Positions 1 to 7,841 of a stretch of 21,723 nt of DNA are shown here, piece by piece. Within the stretch, counting starts at the first letter, position 1; every line of letters begins with the position of its first letter. The DNA lies in assembly GCA_049611965.1 (NCBI GenBank), contig JBMZBC010000027.1, positions 1 to 21,723 of the forward strand, in the 5' to 3' direction. The notes below the pieces were generated by a model. It saw only the letters and a list, made by a program, of their open reading frames with translations, was not told the DNA's origin and searched no databases. A program made the translations under genes and the position numbers. This DNA comes from UBA10364 sp049611965 (GTDB lineage Bacteria > Bacteroidota > Bacteroidia > Flavobacteriales > Schleiferiaceae).

Positions 1-430
1 GTGGCAGTTCTCTCTGGGTGCTGTAGCTGCACTATTGCACGATGTATTGTTTGTATTGGGTCTGTTCTCTATCCTCGACGGTGTATTGCCGTTCCAGTTA
101 GAGGTAGATCAAGCATTCATTGCAGCCATCCTAACGGTAATTGGTTACTCGTTGAACGATACAGTGGTTGTTTTTGACCGTATTCGTGAAAATATGGGAA
201 GCCGTAAGGCGAACTTCGAAGCAGGGGTGAACAAATCGTTGAACCAGACATTGAGCCGTACGTTCAATACCTCTTTGACAACGTTCTTCGTACTTCTTGT
301 GATCTTCCTCTTCGGTGGTGAAGTCATTCGTGGTTTCATGTTTGCTCTTCTAGTAGGTGTTCTTGTAGGTACTTACAGCTCATTGTTCATTGCGACTCCA
401 GTAATGTTCGATGCGTCGAAGGAGAAATAA
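1..430 (+). CDS. secF: Protein translocase SecF, or C-terminus of a SecDF fusion (5' truncated)
   Basis: This is the C-terminal ~142 residues of the SecF part of the SecDF complex, which uses the proton gradient to help pull secreted proteins out of the SecYEG channel. The frame is open from base 2 at the window edge, so the upstream part lies outside. The SecF signature GYSLNDTVVVFDRIREN is present, followed by the conserved stretch with NQTLSRTFNTSLTT and then two hydrophobic membrane segments. The product ends at a TAA followed by a strong terminator. In Bacteroidota secD and secF are often fused in one ~1000-residue protein; whether that holds here cannot be seen. The in-frame TTG at 35 lies inside a conserved segment and is not a start. 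Confidence 0.95.
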   Translation, partial: WQFSLGAVAALLHDVLFVLGLFSILDGVLPFQLEVDQAFIAAILTVIGYSLNDTVVVFDRIRENMGSRKANFEAGVNKSLNQTLSRTFNTSLTTFFVLLVIFLFGGEVIRGFMFALLVGVLVGTYSSLFIATPVMFDASKEK

Positions 431-450
431 GAAAATTGATATTTGAAAGG

Positions 451-487
451 AGCCCCGTTGCGCGCAGCGCAACGGGGCTTTTTGTTT
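451..487 (+). terminator. Rho-independent terminator after secF/secDF
   Basis: A perfect 13-bp GC-rich stem (451-463 pairing with 467-479) with a 3-nt loop is followed by a T-rich tail (479-487). It separates secF from tatA. Confidence 0.93.
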
Positions 488-494
488 AAATTTG
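487..494 (+). promoter_or_regulatory. Putative Bacteroidota -7 element for tatA
   Basis: TAAATTTG matches the TAnnTTTG element used by the Bacteroidota primary sigma factor. It sits directly on the tail of the upstream terminator and ends 4 nt before the tatA ATG, so the transcript would be leaderless or nearly so. No TTG is seen at the expected -33 distance, which lowers confidence. Confidence 0.4.
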
Positions 495-498
495 CCTC

Positions 499-777
499 AT
501 GTCACATACATTCCTTTTGTTCAACATTAGTGGCGGCGAGTTCATACTCGTTGCATTGATCTTTTTGGTCCTCTTCGGGCCAAAGCAAATCCCAACGATG
601 GCGAGATCGGCAGCAAAAGTCATTAAGCAGGTTCGCAACGCTACGAATGACATCAAAAGAGAAATTATGGACAGCGCTGAGGATCAAAAATTGACCGAGG
701 TGAAAAAGACCATCGAAGAAGGTCGCGACGCTTTCAAAGAAGTGACCGATTCCATTAAAAGAGGCACCAAGATTTGA
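499..777 (+). CDS. tatA: Sec-independent (twin-arginine) translocase subunit TatA/TatB
   Basis: 92-residue TatA/TatB-family subunit of the Tat pathway, which exports folded proteins across the inner membrane. A single N-terminal membrane helix (about residues 13-26) ends in the hinge FGPKQIP, followed by an amphipathic helix (about 29-55) and a charged, coiled-coil-prone tail. The GP hinge and the glutamate at the start of the helix are slightly TatB-like, while the length fits TatA. Many Bacteroidota have one such protein acting with TatC, so the A/B assignment is uncertain. No tatC is in the window. The stop overlaps the TTG start of the next gene (TTGA), which suggests translational coupling with the exchanger. 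No Shine-Dalgarno is present. Confidence 0.88.
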   Translation: MSHTFLLFNISGGEFILVALIFLVLFGPKQIPTMARSAAKVIKQVRNATNDIKREIMDSAEDQKLTEVKKTIEEGRDAFKEVTDSIKRGTKI

Positions 778-1712
778 TCGCGTTATTTCTCCTTGGCGGA
801 TTCGCCCTGCTCCTTGTCGGTGGAGAGTTTCTCGTCCGAGGCAGTGTCGGTATTGCACTAAAGCTTCGTGTTTCTAAGGTAGTCATTGGCTTGACCTTGG
901 TAGCTTTTGCTACAAGTGCTCCGGAGTTGCTCGTAAGTGTTGTTGCTGCTACCCAAGGCAAGAGTGATATCGCCTTAGGAAATGTCATAGGCTCAAATAT
1001 CGCCAACATAGGACTCATTCTAGGGCTAACGGCATTGGTATATAAGATGAAAGCGGTGCGTATCCATTACCGCAATGATTGGCTTTTCCTACTCTTGGCA
1101 AATGCACTATTAGCGGTATTCTTGTTTTACGGCGGGATCACTACTGGCCAAGGATTGTTATTAGTCGCCCTTCTTGTGGGCTACAACATTCAAAAGATTC
1201 GTACTGCACGAAGAAACCGAAACCTTGCTATCGGTGAAGAAATCGAAGAAATTCATCTCCCGGTATGGAAAGGATTGGTGTTGCTCATCGTCGGGGCATT
1301 GGGCCTTTCCTTTGGTGCGAAATTTTTCGTCAGTGGAATCAGTGCGCTCGCCATTCATTTTGGAATGACGGAACGCTTCGTGGCGGTAACCATGGTGGCC
1401 TTTGGTACGAGTGTTCCAGAATTGGCCGCTAGTATTATGGCCGCGCGAAAGGGAGAAAGCGATATTGCAATAGGAAACATCATCGGGTCAAACATCTTTA
1501 ACATCTTATCAGTTTTAGGCTTTACCGCTCTTGTTCAGCCCATTACCCTCCAAGATGTCGCGCTCTTTACGTTTGATTTTCACGCTTCCGTATTCTTTAC
1601 ATTGTTAATAATTCCACTGATGAGTCTCTTTACAAAGGACCGATTGGATAGGGTGGAAGGGGCATTGTTGCTGGGTTTTTACCTAATCTTTATTTCATCC
1701 TTAGTTTTTTAA
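774..1712 (+). CDS. Calcium/sodium antiporter, CaCA family (YrbG-like)
   Basis: 312-residue inner-membrane cation exchanger, expected to expel Ca2+ in exchange for Na+ (K+-dependent NCKX-like or YrbG-like clade). The two inverted alpha-repeats that form the ion site are clear: VAFATSAPELL with downstream GNVIGSNIANIGLILG in the first half, and VAFGTSVPELAAS with GNIIGSNIFNILSVLG in the second. About ten hydrophobic segments are visible, with a charged cytoplasmic loop between the halves (around residues 140-165). The start is TTG at 774, overlapping the tatA stop by 4 nt. No ATG is available near the N-terminus, and this start gives the usual ~40 residues before the first alpha-repeat. Ion specificity cannot be settled from sequence. 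Confidence 0.9.
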   Translation: MIALFLLGGFALLLVGGEFLVRGSVGIALKLRVSKVVIGLTLVAFATSAPELLVSVVAATQGKSDIALGNVIGSNIANIGLILGLTALVYKMKAVRIHYRNDWLFLLLANALLAVFLFYGGITTGQGLLLVALLVGYNIQKIRTARRNRNLAIGEEIEEIHLPVWKGLVLLIVGALGLSFGAKFFVSGISALAIHFGMTERFVAVTMVAFGTSVPELAASIMAARKGESDIAIGNIIGSNIFNILSVLGFTALVQPITLQDVALFTFDFHASVFFTLLIIPLMSLFTKDRLDRVEGALLLGFYLIFISSLVF

Positions 1713-1745
1713 GGGGTCGTCTAGCAAATAGTTAATAATTTTTTA

Positions 1746-1776
1746 TTGCACCCCTCCTTTTTAGGGGGTATCTTTG
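1746..1776 (+). promoter_or_regulatory. Bacteroidota-type promoter of glnN
   Basis: TTG (1746-1748), a 20-nt spacer and TATCTTTG (1769-1776) form an excellent match to the TTG-N(17-23)-TAnnTTTG consensus. Transcription would start near 1782, about 15 nt before the ATG at 1798. The upstream TTG at 1774 lies inside the -7 element and therefore cannot be the start codon of this transcript. Confidence 0.75.
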
Positions 1777-1797
1777 ACGCAAATAAAATTTAACCAC

Positions 1798-3990
1798 ATG
1801 CCAACGGTAAGATTTCTAGCACTAGAAGAAACAATGGGGCGCAAGCCACAGCACTTCGAAGCACCTGGGACAAGAGTTTCAGAATACTTCGGTTCTCGCG
1901 TATTCAACAGAAAAGCAATGCGCGAATACATGACTTCAGAAGCCTATAAGGCTGTTATTGATGCAATGGACAACGGTACCAAAATCAACCGCAACATTGC
2001 CGATCAGGTAGCTGCAGGTATGAAAGCTTGGGCTTTGAATTTGGGAGCAACGCATTACACACACTGGTTCCAGCCACTTACGGGTGCCACAGCAGAAAAG
2101 CACGATTCTTTCTTTGAGCCTACTGGAAACGGTGAGGCGATTGAGAAATTCTCAGGCGGTATGTTGGTACAGCAAGAGCCGGATGCATCTTCTTTCCCGA
2201 ACGGTGGTATTCGTAATACATTCGAAGCGCGTGGTTACACGGCTTGGGATCCTACGTCACCAGCGTTTGTTTTCGGAAGCACCTTATGTATTCCAACAGT
2301 ATTCGTTTCGTACACAGGTGAGGCACTTGATTACAAGACTCCATTATTGCGTGCCTTGCAAGCAGTAGATAGTGCTGCAACGGCAGTATGTAAATACTTC
2401 GATAAGAACGTAACAAAAGTGAACGCAACTCTAGGTTGGGAGCAAGAGTACTTCTTGGTAGACGAAGCATATTTTGCGGCGCGTCCAGATTTACAATTGG
2501 CAGGTCGTGCCCTTGTTGGACACGCACCAGCGAAAGGTCAGCAGTTGGACGATCACTACTTTGGTTCTATTCCAGAGCGCGCGATTGAGTTTATGAAAGA
2601 ATTGGAGTACGAAAGCCGCATCTTGGGTATTCCAGTAAAAACTCGTCACAATGAGGTGGCACCAGCACAATACGAATTTGCCCCTGTATTTGAAGAGGCA
2701 AATGTTGCAGTAGACCACAACTCATTGTTCATGGACCTCATGGAGAAAGTGGCACGTCGTCACAACTTCCGTGTGCTGTTGCACGAAAAGCCGTTTGCAA
2801 ACATCAACGGTTCAGGTAAGCACAACAACTGGTCATTGGCTACAAACACCGGTGTGAACCTTTTGGCTCCTGGATCTACTCCAATGAGCAACTTGATGTT
2901 CTTGACGTTCTTCATCAACAGTATCAAGGCGGTATACCGCCACGCAGATTTGATCCGTGCTTCTATCGGTTCAGCAGGTAATGAGCACCGTCTAGGTGCA
3001 AACGAAGCTCCACCGGCAATTATCTCTGTATTCATTGGTCAGCAGTTGAGTGCTGTTTTGGACCAATTGGAAAATGTTAAGGGCGGTAAAATGACGCCTG
3101 AAGAGAAGACCGATCTAAAATTGAACGTAGTAGGTAAAATTCCAGATGTACTTCTTGATAATACAGATCGTAACCGTACTTCACCGTTTGCTTTCACAGG
3201 TAACAAGTTTGAATTGCGTGCTGCTGGTTCTGCTTCGAACTGTGCACAGCCAATGACTGTATTGAATGCGGCGATGGCAGAGCAATTGATCGAATTCAAA
3301 GCGGATGTTGATGCGCTTATCGAGAAAGACGGGTTGAAGAAAGACGAAGCCATCTTTAGCGTATTGAAACGTTACATTACGGAGAGTAAAGCAATCCGCT
3401 TCGAAGGTGATGGATACGGCGATGCTTGGAAGGAAGAAGCTGCAAAGCGCGGTTTGAAGAACGAGCCATCAACGCCACGCGCACTTGATGCATACATAAG
3501 CGAGCAGACTCTAGGTATGTTCGAAGCTATGGGCGTAATGAGTCACCGTGAGGCAGAAGCACGTCACGAGATTTTGCTCGAGTCGTACTTTATGAAGATT
3601 CAGATCGAATCGCGTGTTCTTGGTGACCTAGCGGGTAATCATATTGTTCCAACGGCGATTAAGTACCAGAACACCTTAATCGATAACGTACAGCGTTTGA
3701 AGGAGATTATGGATGCGGATACTTTTGCAAGTGTTGCCAAAGAGCAGCTTGAGATGATCAAAGAAATCAGCGCTAGAATTTCTAAGATTTTATCTTCGAA
3801 AGATGCTATGCTTCAGGCTCGTAAGGATGCAAATGCGCTTGAAGATGTACGCGAAAAAGCAATCGCTTACTACGACAACGTGAAGCCTTACTTCGACGTT
3901 ATCCGTTACGAAAGCGATAAGCTAGAATTGATGATTGATGATGAACAATGGCCAATGCCAAAGTTCCGTGAAATGCTTTACACGCGTTAA
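1798..3990 (+). CDS. glnN: Glutamine synthetase type III
   Basis: 730-residue GSIII enzyme, which makes glutamine from glutamate, ammonia and ATP in the cytoplasm and is the main ammonia-assimilating synthetase of many Bacteroidota. The N-terminus (MPTVRFLAL, then FEAPGTRVSEYFGSRVFNR) is the typical GSIII opening. The body carries the catalytic-domain motifs GWEQEYFLVD, TRHNEVAPAQYEFAPVFEEAN and HEKPFANINGSGKHNNWS. The length matches the ~700-730 residues of the family, far longer than type I (~470). The reading frame is open back to a TTG at 1774, but that codon is part of the promoter, so ATG 1798 is chosen. The gene stands alone, flanked by its own promoter and terminator. No GlnK or AmtB gene is nearby. 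Confidence 0.96.
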   Translation: MPTVRFLALEETMGRKPQHFEAPGTRVSEYFGSRVFNRKAMREYMTSEAYKAVIDAMDNGTKINRNIADQVAAGMKAWALNLGATHYTHWFQPLTGATAEKHDSFFEPTGNGEAIEKFSGGMLVQQEPDASSFPNGGIRNTFEARGYTAWDPTSPAFVFGSTLCIPTVFVSYTGEALDYKTPLLRALQAVDSAATAVCKYFDKNVTKVNATLGWEQEYFLVDEAYFAARPDLQLAGRALVGHAPAKGQQLDDHYFGSIPERAIEFMKELEYESRILGIPVKTRHNEVAPAQYEFAPVFEEANVAVDHNSLFMDLMEKVARRHNFRVLLHEKPFANINGSGKHNNWSLATNTGVNLLAPGSTPMSNLMFLTFFINSIKAVYRHADLIRASIGSAGNEHRLGANEAPPAIISVFIGQQLSAVLDQLENVKGGKMTPEEKTDLKLNVVGKIPDVLLDNTDRNRTSPFAFTGNKFELRAAGSASNCAQPMTVLNAAMAEQLIEFKADVDALIEKDGLKKDEAIFSVLKRYITESKAIRFEGDGYGDAWKEEAAKRGLKNEPSTPRALDAYISEQTLGMFEAMGVMSHREAEARHEILLESYFMKIQIESRVLGDLAGNHIVPTAIKYQNTLIDNVQRLKEIMDADTFASVAKEQLEMIKEISARISKILSSKDAMLQARKDANALEDVREKAIAYYDNVKPYFDVIRYESDKLELMIDDEQWPMPKFREMLYTR

Positions 3991-4020
3991 TTCAAATTTC
4001 AATTGAAATTATACTTTAGA

Positions 4021-4051
4021 GAAACCCTGCTTCGGCGGGGTTTCTTTTTTT
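4021..4051 (+). terminator. Rho-independent terminator after glnN
   Basis: A 10-bp stem with one G-U pair (4021-4030 with 4035-4044) is capped by a stable TTCG tetraloop and followed by a T-run (4042-4051). Confidence 0.92.
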
Positions 4052-4096
4052 ATTTTGGCTATATTGGGAACGCTTAAACACTAGAATAAAGTTCTA

Positions 4097-6595
4097 ATGC
4101 AAATACGCAGATATTTTCTACTTGTCGCTGCTATGATAGCCATGCCTATGGCAATGGTAGCACAAGATGCCGACATCGAGGATGTTGAGATTGAAATTCA
4201 CAAGACCACTAAAAAGGCGGACGAATACTTTGAGTCAAAGGAGTATAGCACAGCTGTAGAGGTATACGCAAAAGCCTATTCCAAGGAAAAGAGCCGCGAG
4301 CAAAAGCAGCGCATTTCCTACAATATGGCAGAATGTTACCGCAATACAGGGCAGTTCAAGAGAGCGGCCAGCTACTACCTACGTGCCCAGAAATTAGGTT
4401 ATGGTGCATTGGCCGGCCTGGGCTATGCCGAAATGCTTCAGAGCCAAGGCGAGTATGAGGATGCTATTGTGGCTTACGAAGAATACAAAAAGCTTATACC
4501 GTCTGATCCACGTGCTGAAGAAGGTATCCAAGCATGTCGTCAAGCGGCTACTTGGGTGGAATCAGGTTCATTGTTCTCGTTAGACAATGCAAAAGATTTA
4601 AATTCTAAGAAATCAGATTACGCCATTGCTTACGCAGGTAAGCGCGGTAAAGAAGACCTTACCTTGATGGTAAGCTCTATGAGAGATAATTCAACGGGTA
4701 AGAAAGAGGACGGCTGGACAGGTCAGCGTTTTTCTGACATCTACGTGATTGAGGGGCAAAAGAAAAAAGGCAAGCGTAAGAAAGGAAAAGAGGCCAATGC
4801 AAACGATGAAATTGTTTGGGGAGAACTCGAATCCATTGGCGAGGTAATCAATACCAAAGATCACGAAGGGGTACTTACTTTCGACTCGAGAGGCAAGACT
4901 ATGTACTTTACGAAGTGTATCAAGCTGAAGAATGTAAAAATGGGTTGTGCCATCTACTCTACGAAGAAAGTAGGGCAGGATTGGGCAAATCCAGAGCCGG
5001 TTGTTATTGCTGTAGATTCTAATGCCTCTGTGGGTCATCCGGCGTTGAGCCCTGACGATAACATCTTGTACTTTGCCGGTGAGCTTAGTGGCGGTAAGGG
5101 TGGTAGAGACATTTACATGACCACTTACGACAGACGTCGTCGCGAGTGGAAGGAACCAACTTCATTGAGCATCAATACACGTGGGGATGAGTTGTATCCG
5201 TATATCCACGGAGACGGTTACTTGTACTTCTCATCAAACGGTCGCCCGGGTATGGGTGGGTTTGATTGTTACCGAGTAAAATTGGACGATCTAGGACAGC
5301 CTATTGGGGATGTGGAGAACATGTTGAGTCCAATTAATTCTGAGGGCGACGATATCGCGTTGCGTTGGGTTCCAGGTGATAACACTCAAAGAGGATTTGT
5401 GGTGTCTAACCGCAAGGGAACGCGTGGTGAGCACGACATCTGGTACGTAACAGAGTGGACCAAACAGTTCGTTGTTTCAGGTACTGTGGTGAGTACCAAA
5501 AATGGCAAGCCTGTAAAAGACGTGACCATTGAAGTAAGCGATAAGCAAGGCGGTTCATTTACAATCACCACTGATGCCAACGGTAATTTCGGAATTCCAA
5601 AGGGACGTCTGGAAGAAGATATGTCGTACAAGTTGAACATGTCTCGCAAGAAGTTCTTGAACGCCATTGGTGACATAAGCACGGAAGATCTTGCATTGAC
5701 GGATTACTCAAGAGTTAAAGAGGACAGAGAGTATGTTAAGACGTACAATCTTACTTTAAAGATGGATCCGATTGAAGTTCCTATTGTACTTCCTAACGTA
5801 TTCTTCGATCTTGCTAAATCTGACCTACGCGACGAAAGTAAAGTGGCGCTAGATACGGTTTACAACATCCTACAGCGTAACCCAACCATTACTATCGGTC
5901 TACGTTCGCATACGGATTATCGCGATACAGATGCTAAGAACCAGGTGCTTTCTCAAGCACGTGCTCAAAGCTGTGTGGATTACCTTATAGAAAAGGGCAT
6001 CCCTGCAGACCGTTTAACAGCTGTGGGTATGGGTGAAGGTGAGCCTTTCACTATTCCTAACGGTTATGCGGGTTACGGCGCAGATAAATTCAAAGAAGGC
6101 GACAAGCTTACAGAAAGCTTCATTAAACGATTAGGCGGCGACGATCAAGAGGTGGCTAACCAAATCAACCGTCGTACAGATTTTAAGGTGCTTTCAGACG
6201 ACTATGTACCTTCAGCACCAGTTGCTACTGCAGACGGTGAGCCGGCTTTGGCACCAGCCAAAAAGAACGAGAACCCAATCGGTCAAACGATTACTCTAGG
6301 ACCTAAAGATCGCTCGCTCGGCAAGATCGCCATGCAGAACGGTATGAACGTGGTAGAGTTGAAGAAATTGAATGCAGGGTTGCGTGGTGCGCGTCCTATG
6401 CCAGGAATGGTAATCAAGATCACTAAAAATGGTGATTACACAGAATTTGACGCAACACACTACCAAGTACAACGTGGCGACCAACTTCGCTCTATTGCTA
6501 AGAAGGTTGGTTCAGATGTGAAGACATTGAAATCGTTGAACGGTATTAAAAACGATTCAGAGTTGATCATTGGGTCTTGGATCCAGACTAAGTAG
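4097..6595 (+). CDS. Exported OmpA-family protein with TPR, PD40 propeller, carboxypeptidase-regulatory-like and LysM-like domains
   Basis: 832-residue envelope protein. A signal peptide (residues 1-23, cleavage likely after VAQ; no lipobox Cys) leads to TPR-like helices (~38-150), a highly basic KKKGKRKKGK linker (~222-231), PD40/WD40-like propeller blades (~255-450, for example HPALSPDDNILYFAG and GDGYLYFSSNGR), a carboxypeptidase-regulatory-like beta sandwich (~457-530), an OmpA C-terminal peptidoglycan-binding domain (~560-700, with VFFDLAKSDLR, SHTDYRD and NRRTDFKV), and two LysM-like segments (~728-778, degenerate, and ~787-832, clear). The TPR-propeller-CRD-OmpA order resembles PorE, the peptidoglycan-anchoring part of the type IX secretion system. 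PorE is a lipoprotein and lacks the LysM tail, so this is more safely called PorE-like. It probably links outer-membrane or periplasmic partners to peptidoglycan. Transcribed alone. The promoter is unclear (weak TATTTTGG at 4051). Confidence 0.85.
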   Translation: MQIRRYFLLVAAMIAMPMAMVAQDADIEDVEIEIHKTTKKADEYFESKEYSTAVEVYAKAYSKEKSREQKQRISYNMAECYRNTGQFKRAASYYLRAQKLGYGALAGLGYAEMLQSQGEYEDAIVAYEEYKKLIPSDPRAEEGIQACRQAATWVESGSLFSLDNAKDLNSKKSDYAIAYAGKRGKEDLTLMVSSMRDNSTGKKEDGWTGQRFSDIYVIEGQKKKGKRKKGKEANANDEIVWGELESIGEVINTKDHEGVLTFDSRGKTMYFTKCIKLKNVKMGCAIYSTKKVGQDWANPEPVVIAVDSNASVGHPALSPDDNILYFAGELSGGKGGRDIYMTTYDRRRREWKEPTSLSINTRGDELYPYIHGDGYLYFSSNGRPGMGGFDCYRVKLDDLGQPIGDVENMLSPINSEGDDIALRWVPGDNTQRGFVVSNRKGTRGEHDIWYVTEWTKQFVVSGTVVSTKNGKPVKDVTIEVSDKQGGSFTITTDANGNFGIPKGRLEEDMSYKLNMSRKKFLNAIGDISTEDLALTDYSRVKEDREYVKTYNLTLKMDPIEVPIVLPNVFFDLAKSDLRDESKVALDTVYNILQRNPTITIGLRSHTDYRDTDAKNQVLSQARAQSCVDYLIEKGIPADRLTAVGMGEGEPFTIPNGYAGYGADKFKEGDKLTESFIKRLGGDDQEVANQINRRTDFKVLSDDYVPSAPVATADGEPALAPAKKNENPIGQTITLGPKDRSLGKIAMQNGMNVVELKKLNAGLRGARPMPGMVIKITKNGDYTEFDATHYQVQRGDQLRSIAKKVGSDVKTLKSLNGIKNDSELIIGSWIQTK

Positions 6596-6616
6596 ATAAC
6601 TCCTTGATAAAAGAGA

Positions 6617-6650
6617 AGCGCGCACGGGTCCCCCGTGCGCGCTTTCTCGT
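6617..6650 (+). terminator. Terminator hairpin after the OmpA-family gene
   Basis: A perfect 12-bp GC-rich stem (6617-6628 with 6632-6643) has a 3-nt loop. It can extend with one bulge into a GAGAA/TTCTC base. The tail is only moderately T-rich. Confidence 0.82.
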
Positions 6651-6658
6651 TATTTTTG
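6651..6658 (+). promoter_or_regulatory. Putative Bacteroidota -7 element of the purM operon
   Basis: TATTTTTG is a perfect TAnnTTTG match lying just after the upstream hairpin and 7 nt before the purM ATG. Initiation here would leave a leader of only a few nucleotides. The -33 region falls in the hairpin and has no TTG. Confidence 0.45.
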
Positions 6659-6665
6659 CAGCACT

Positions 6666-7841
6666 ATGAGTAACAATTCAGACCGCTACACCGGCAGAGG
6701 TGTGAGTGCACAGAAAGAAGATGTGCACAATGCCATCAAGAATATTGACAAGGGACTTTTCCCTAAGGCCTTCTGTAAAATTGTCCCGGACTACTTAACC
6801 GGAGATTCAGACTATTGTCTGGTGATGCATGCTGACGGTGCAGGAACCAAGAGTTCATTGGCCTACATGTACTGGAAGGAGACCGGTGACCTTAGTGTTT
6901 GGAAAGGTATTGCTCAGGATGCCTTGATTATGAATATTGATGATCTTCTGTGTGTCGGGGCTACAGAGAACATCATGCTCAGTTCTACCATTGGACGAAA
7001 CAAAGGATTAATTACTGGTGAGGTATTAAGCGCTATCATCGGTGGAACCGAAGAGCTTCTAGAAGAATACCGTAAGCACGGTATAGATATTATTAGTACT
7101 GGCGGCGAAACTGCCGATGTTGGTGATTTGGTTCGCACCATAATTGTGGACAGTACAGTCGTTGCGCGCATGAAGCGCTCAGATGTTGTCGATAATGCGA
7201 ACATTAAAGCCGGCAATGTCATCGTTGGTTTGGCGAGCTATGGTCAGGCGGCCTATGAGAGCGAATACAATGGCGGTATGGGGTCTAACGGACTGACAAG
7301 TGCGCGTCACGATGTGTTCTCAAAAGAATTGGCAACAAAATACCCGGAAAGCTTCGATCCAGCAGTGCCAGAAAATTTGGTTTACACAGGGACAAAGCGC
7401 CTAACAGAGCCTACAGAAACAGATCTTGATGCTGGGAAACTTGTATTGAGTCCAACCCGCACGTATGCGCCAATTATCAAGCAAATCCTAGATAAATACC
7501 GCGGACAGATTGACGGAATGGTACATTGTTCTGGGGGTGCGCAAACGAAGATTTTACATTTCTTGGAAAAAGGACATGTGATTAAAGACAACTTGTTCCC
7601 AATACCACCATTATTTGAATTGATTCATCAGGAGAGTGGAACGAGCTGGGAAGAGATGTACCAAGTGTTCAACATGGGACACCGAATGGAGCTTTATGTC
7701 GACCCATCTATAGCCGAAGATATTATCGCGATAAGCGAGAGCTTTGGAGTGGCCGCACAGATCGTTGGACGCGTAGAGGAGAGCGAAGCGAAAGAGCTAA
7801 CTATAACGAGCGATTTCGGAACTTTTAAATACAGTAAGTAA
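6666..7841 (+). CDS. purM: Phosphoribosylformylglycinamidine cyclo-ligase (AIR synthase)
   Basis: 391-residue enzyme of purine synthesis that closes the imidazole ring, converting FGAM to AIR with ATP. Recognisable parts are the N-terminal YTGRGVSAQKEDV, the HADGAGTKSSLA strand-loop near residue 55, the STGGETADVGDLVRT nucleotide-binding segment, and the C-terminal FNMGHRMELYV that corresponds to the FNMGIGM region of the family. It is longer than the ~345-residue E. coli PurM, in line with the long form seen in Bacteroidota, which carries an insertion in the middle (around YNGGMGSNGLTSARHD). The stop codon overlaps the prfA start by one base (TAATG), so it heads a purM-prfA-pyrF operon. Confidence 0.94.
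   Translation: MSNNSDRYTGRGVSAQKEDVHNAIKNIDKGLFPKAFCKIVPDYLTGDSDYCLVMHADGAGTKSSLAYMYWKETGDLSVWKGIAQDALIMNIDDLLCVGATENIMLSSTIGRNKGLITGEVLSAIIGGTEELLEEYRKHGIDIISTGGETADVGDLVRTIIVDSTVVARMKRSDVVDNANIKAGNVIVGLASYGQAAYESEYNGGMGSNGLTSARHDVFSKELATKYPESFDPAVPENLVYTGTKRLTEPTETDLDAGKLVLSPTRTYAPIIKQILDKYRGQIDGMVHCSGGAQTKILHFLEKGHVIKDNLFPIPPLFELIHQESGTSWEEMYQVFNMGHRMELYVDPSIAEDIIAISESFGVAAQIVGRVEESEAKELTITSDFGTFKYSK

Noticed and set aside
502..858. Antisense open frames opposite tatA, the exchanger, prfA, purM and others
   Set aside because: They have no recognisable protein features or start context, and lie opposite well-supported genes.
1774..1797. TTG start extending glnN by eight residues
   Set aside because: The TTG is part of the -7 promoter element, and the family N-terminus begins at the ATG 1798.
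4051..4058. TATTTTGG as promoter of the OmpA-family gene
   Set aside because: Only 7 of 8 to the consensus, within the T-rich terminator tail, and with no TTG at -33; too weak to list.
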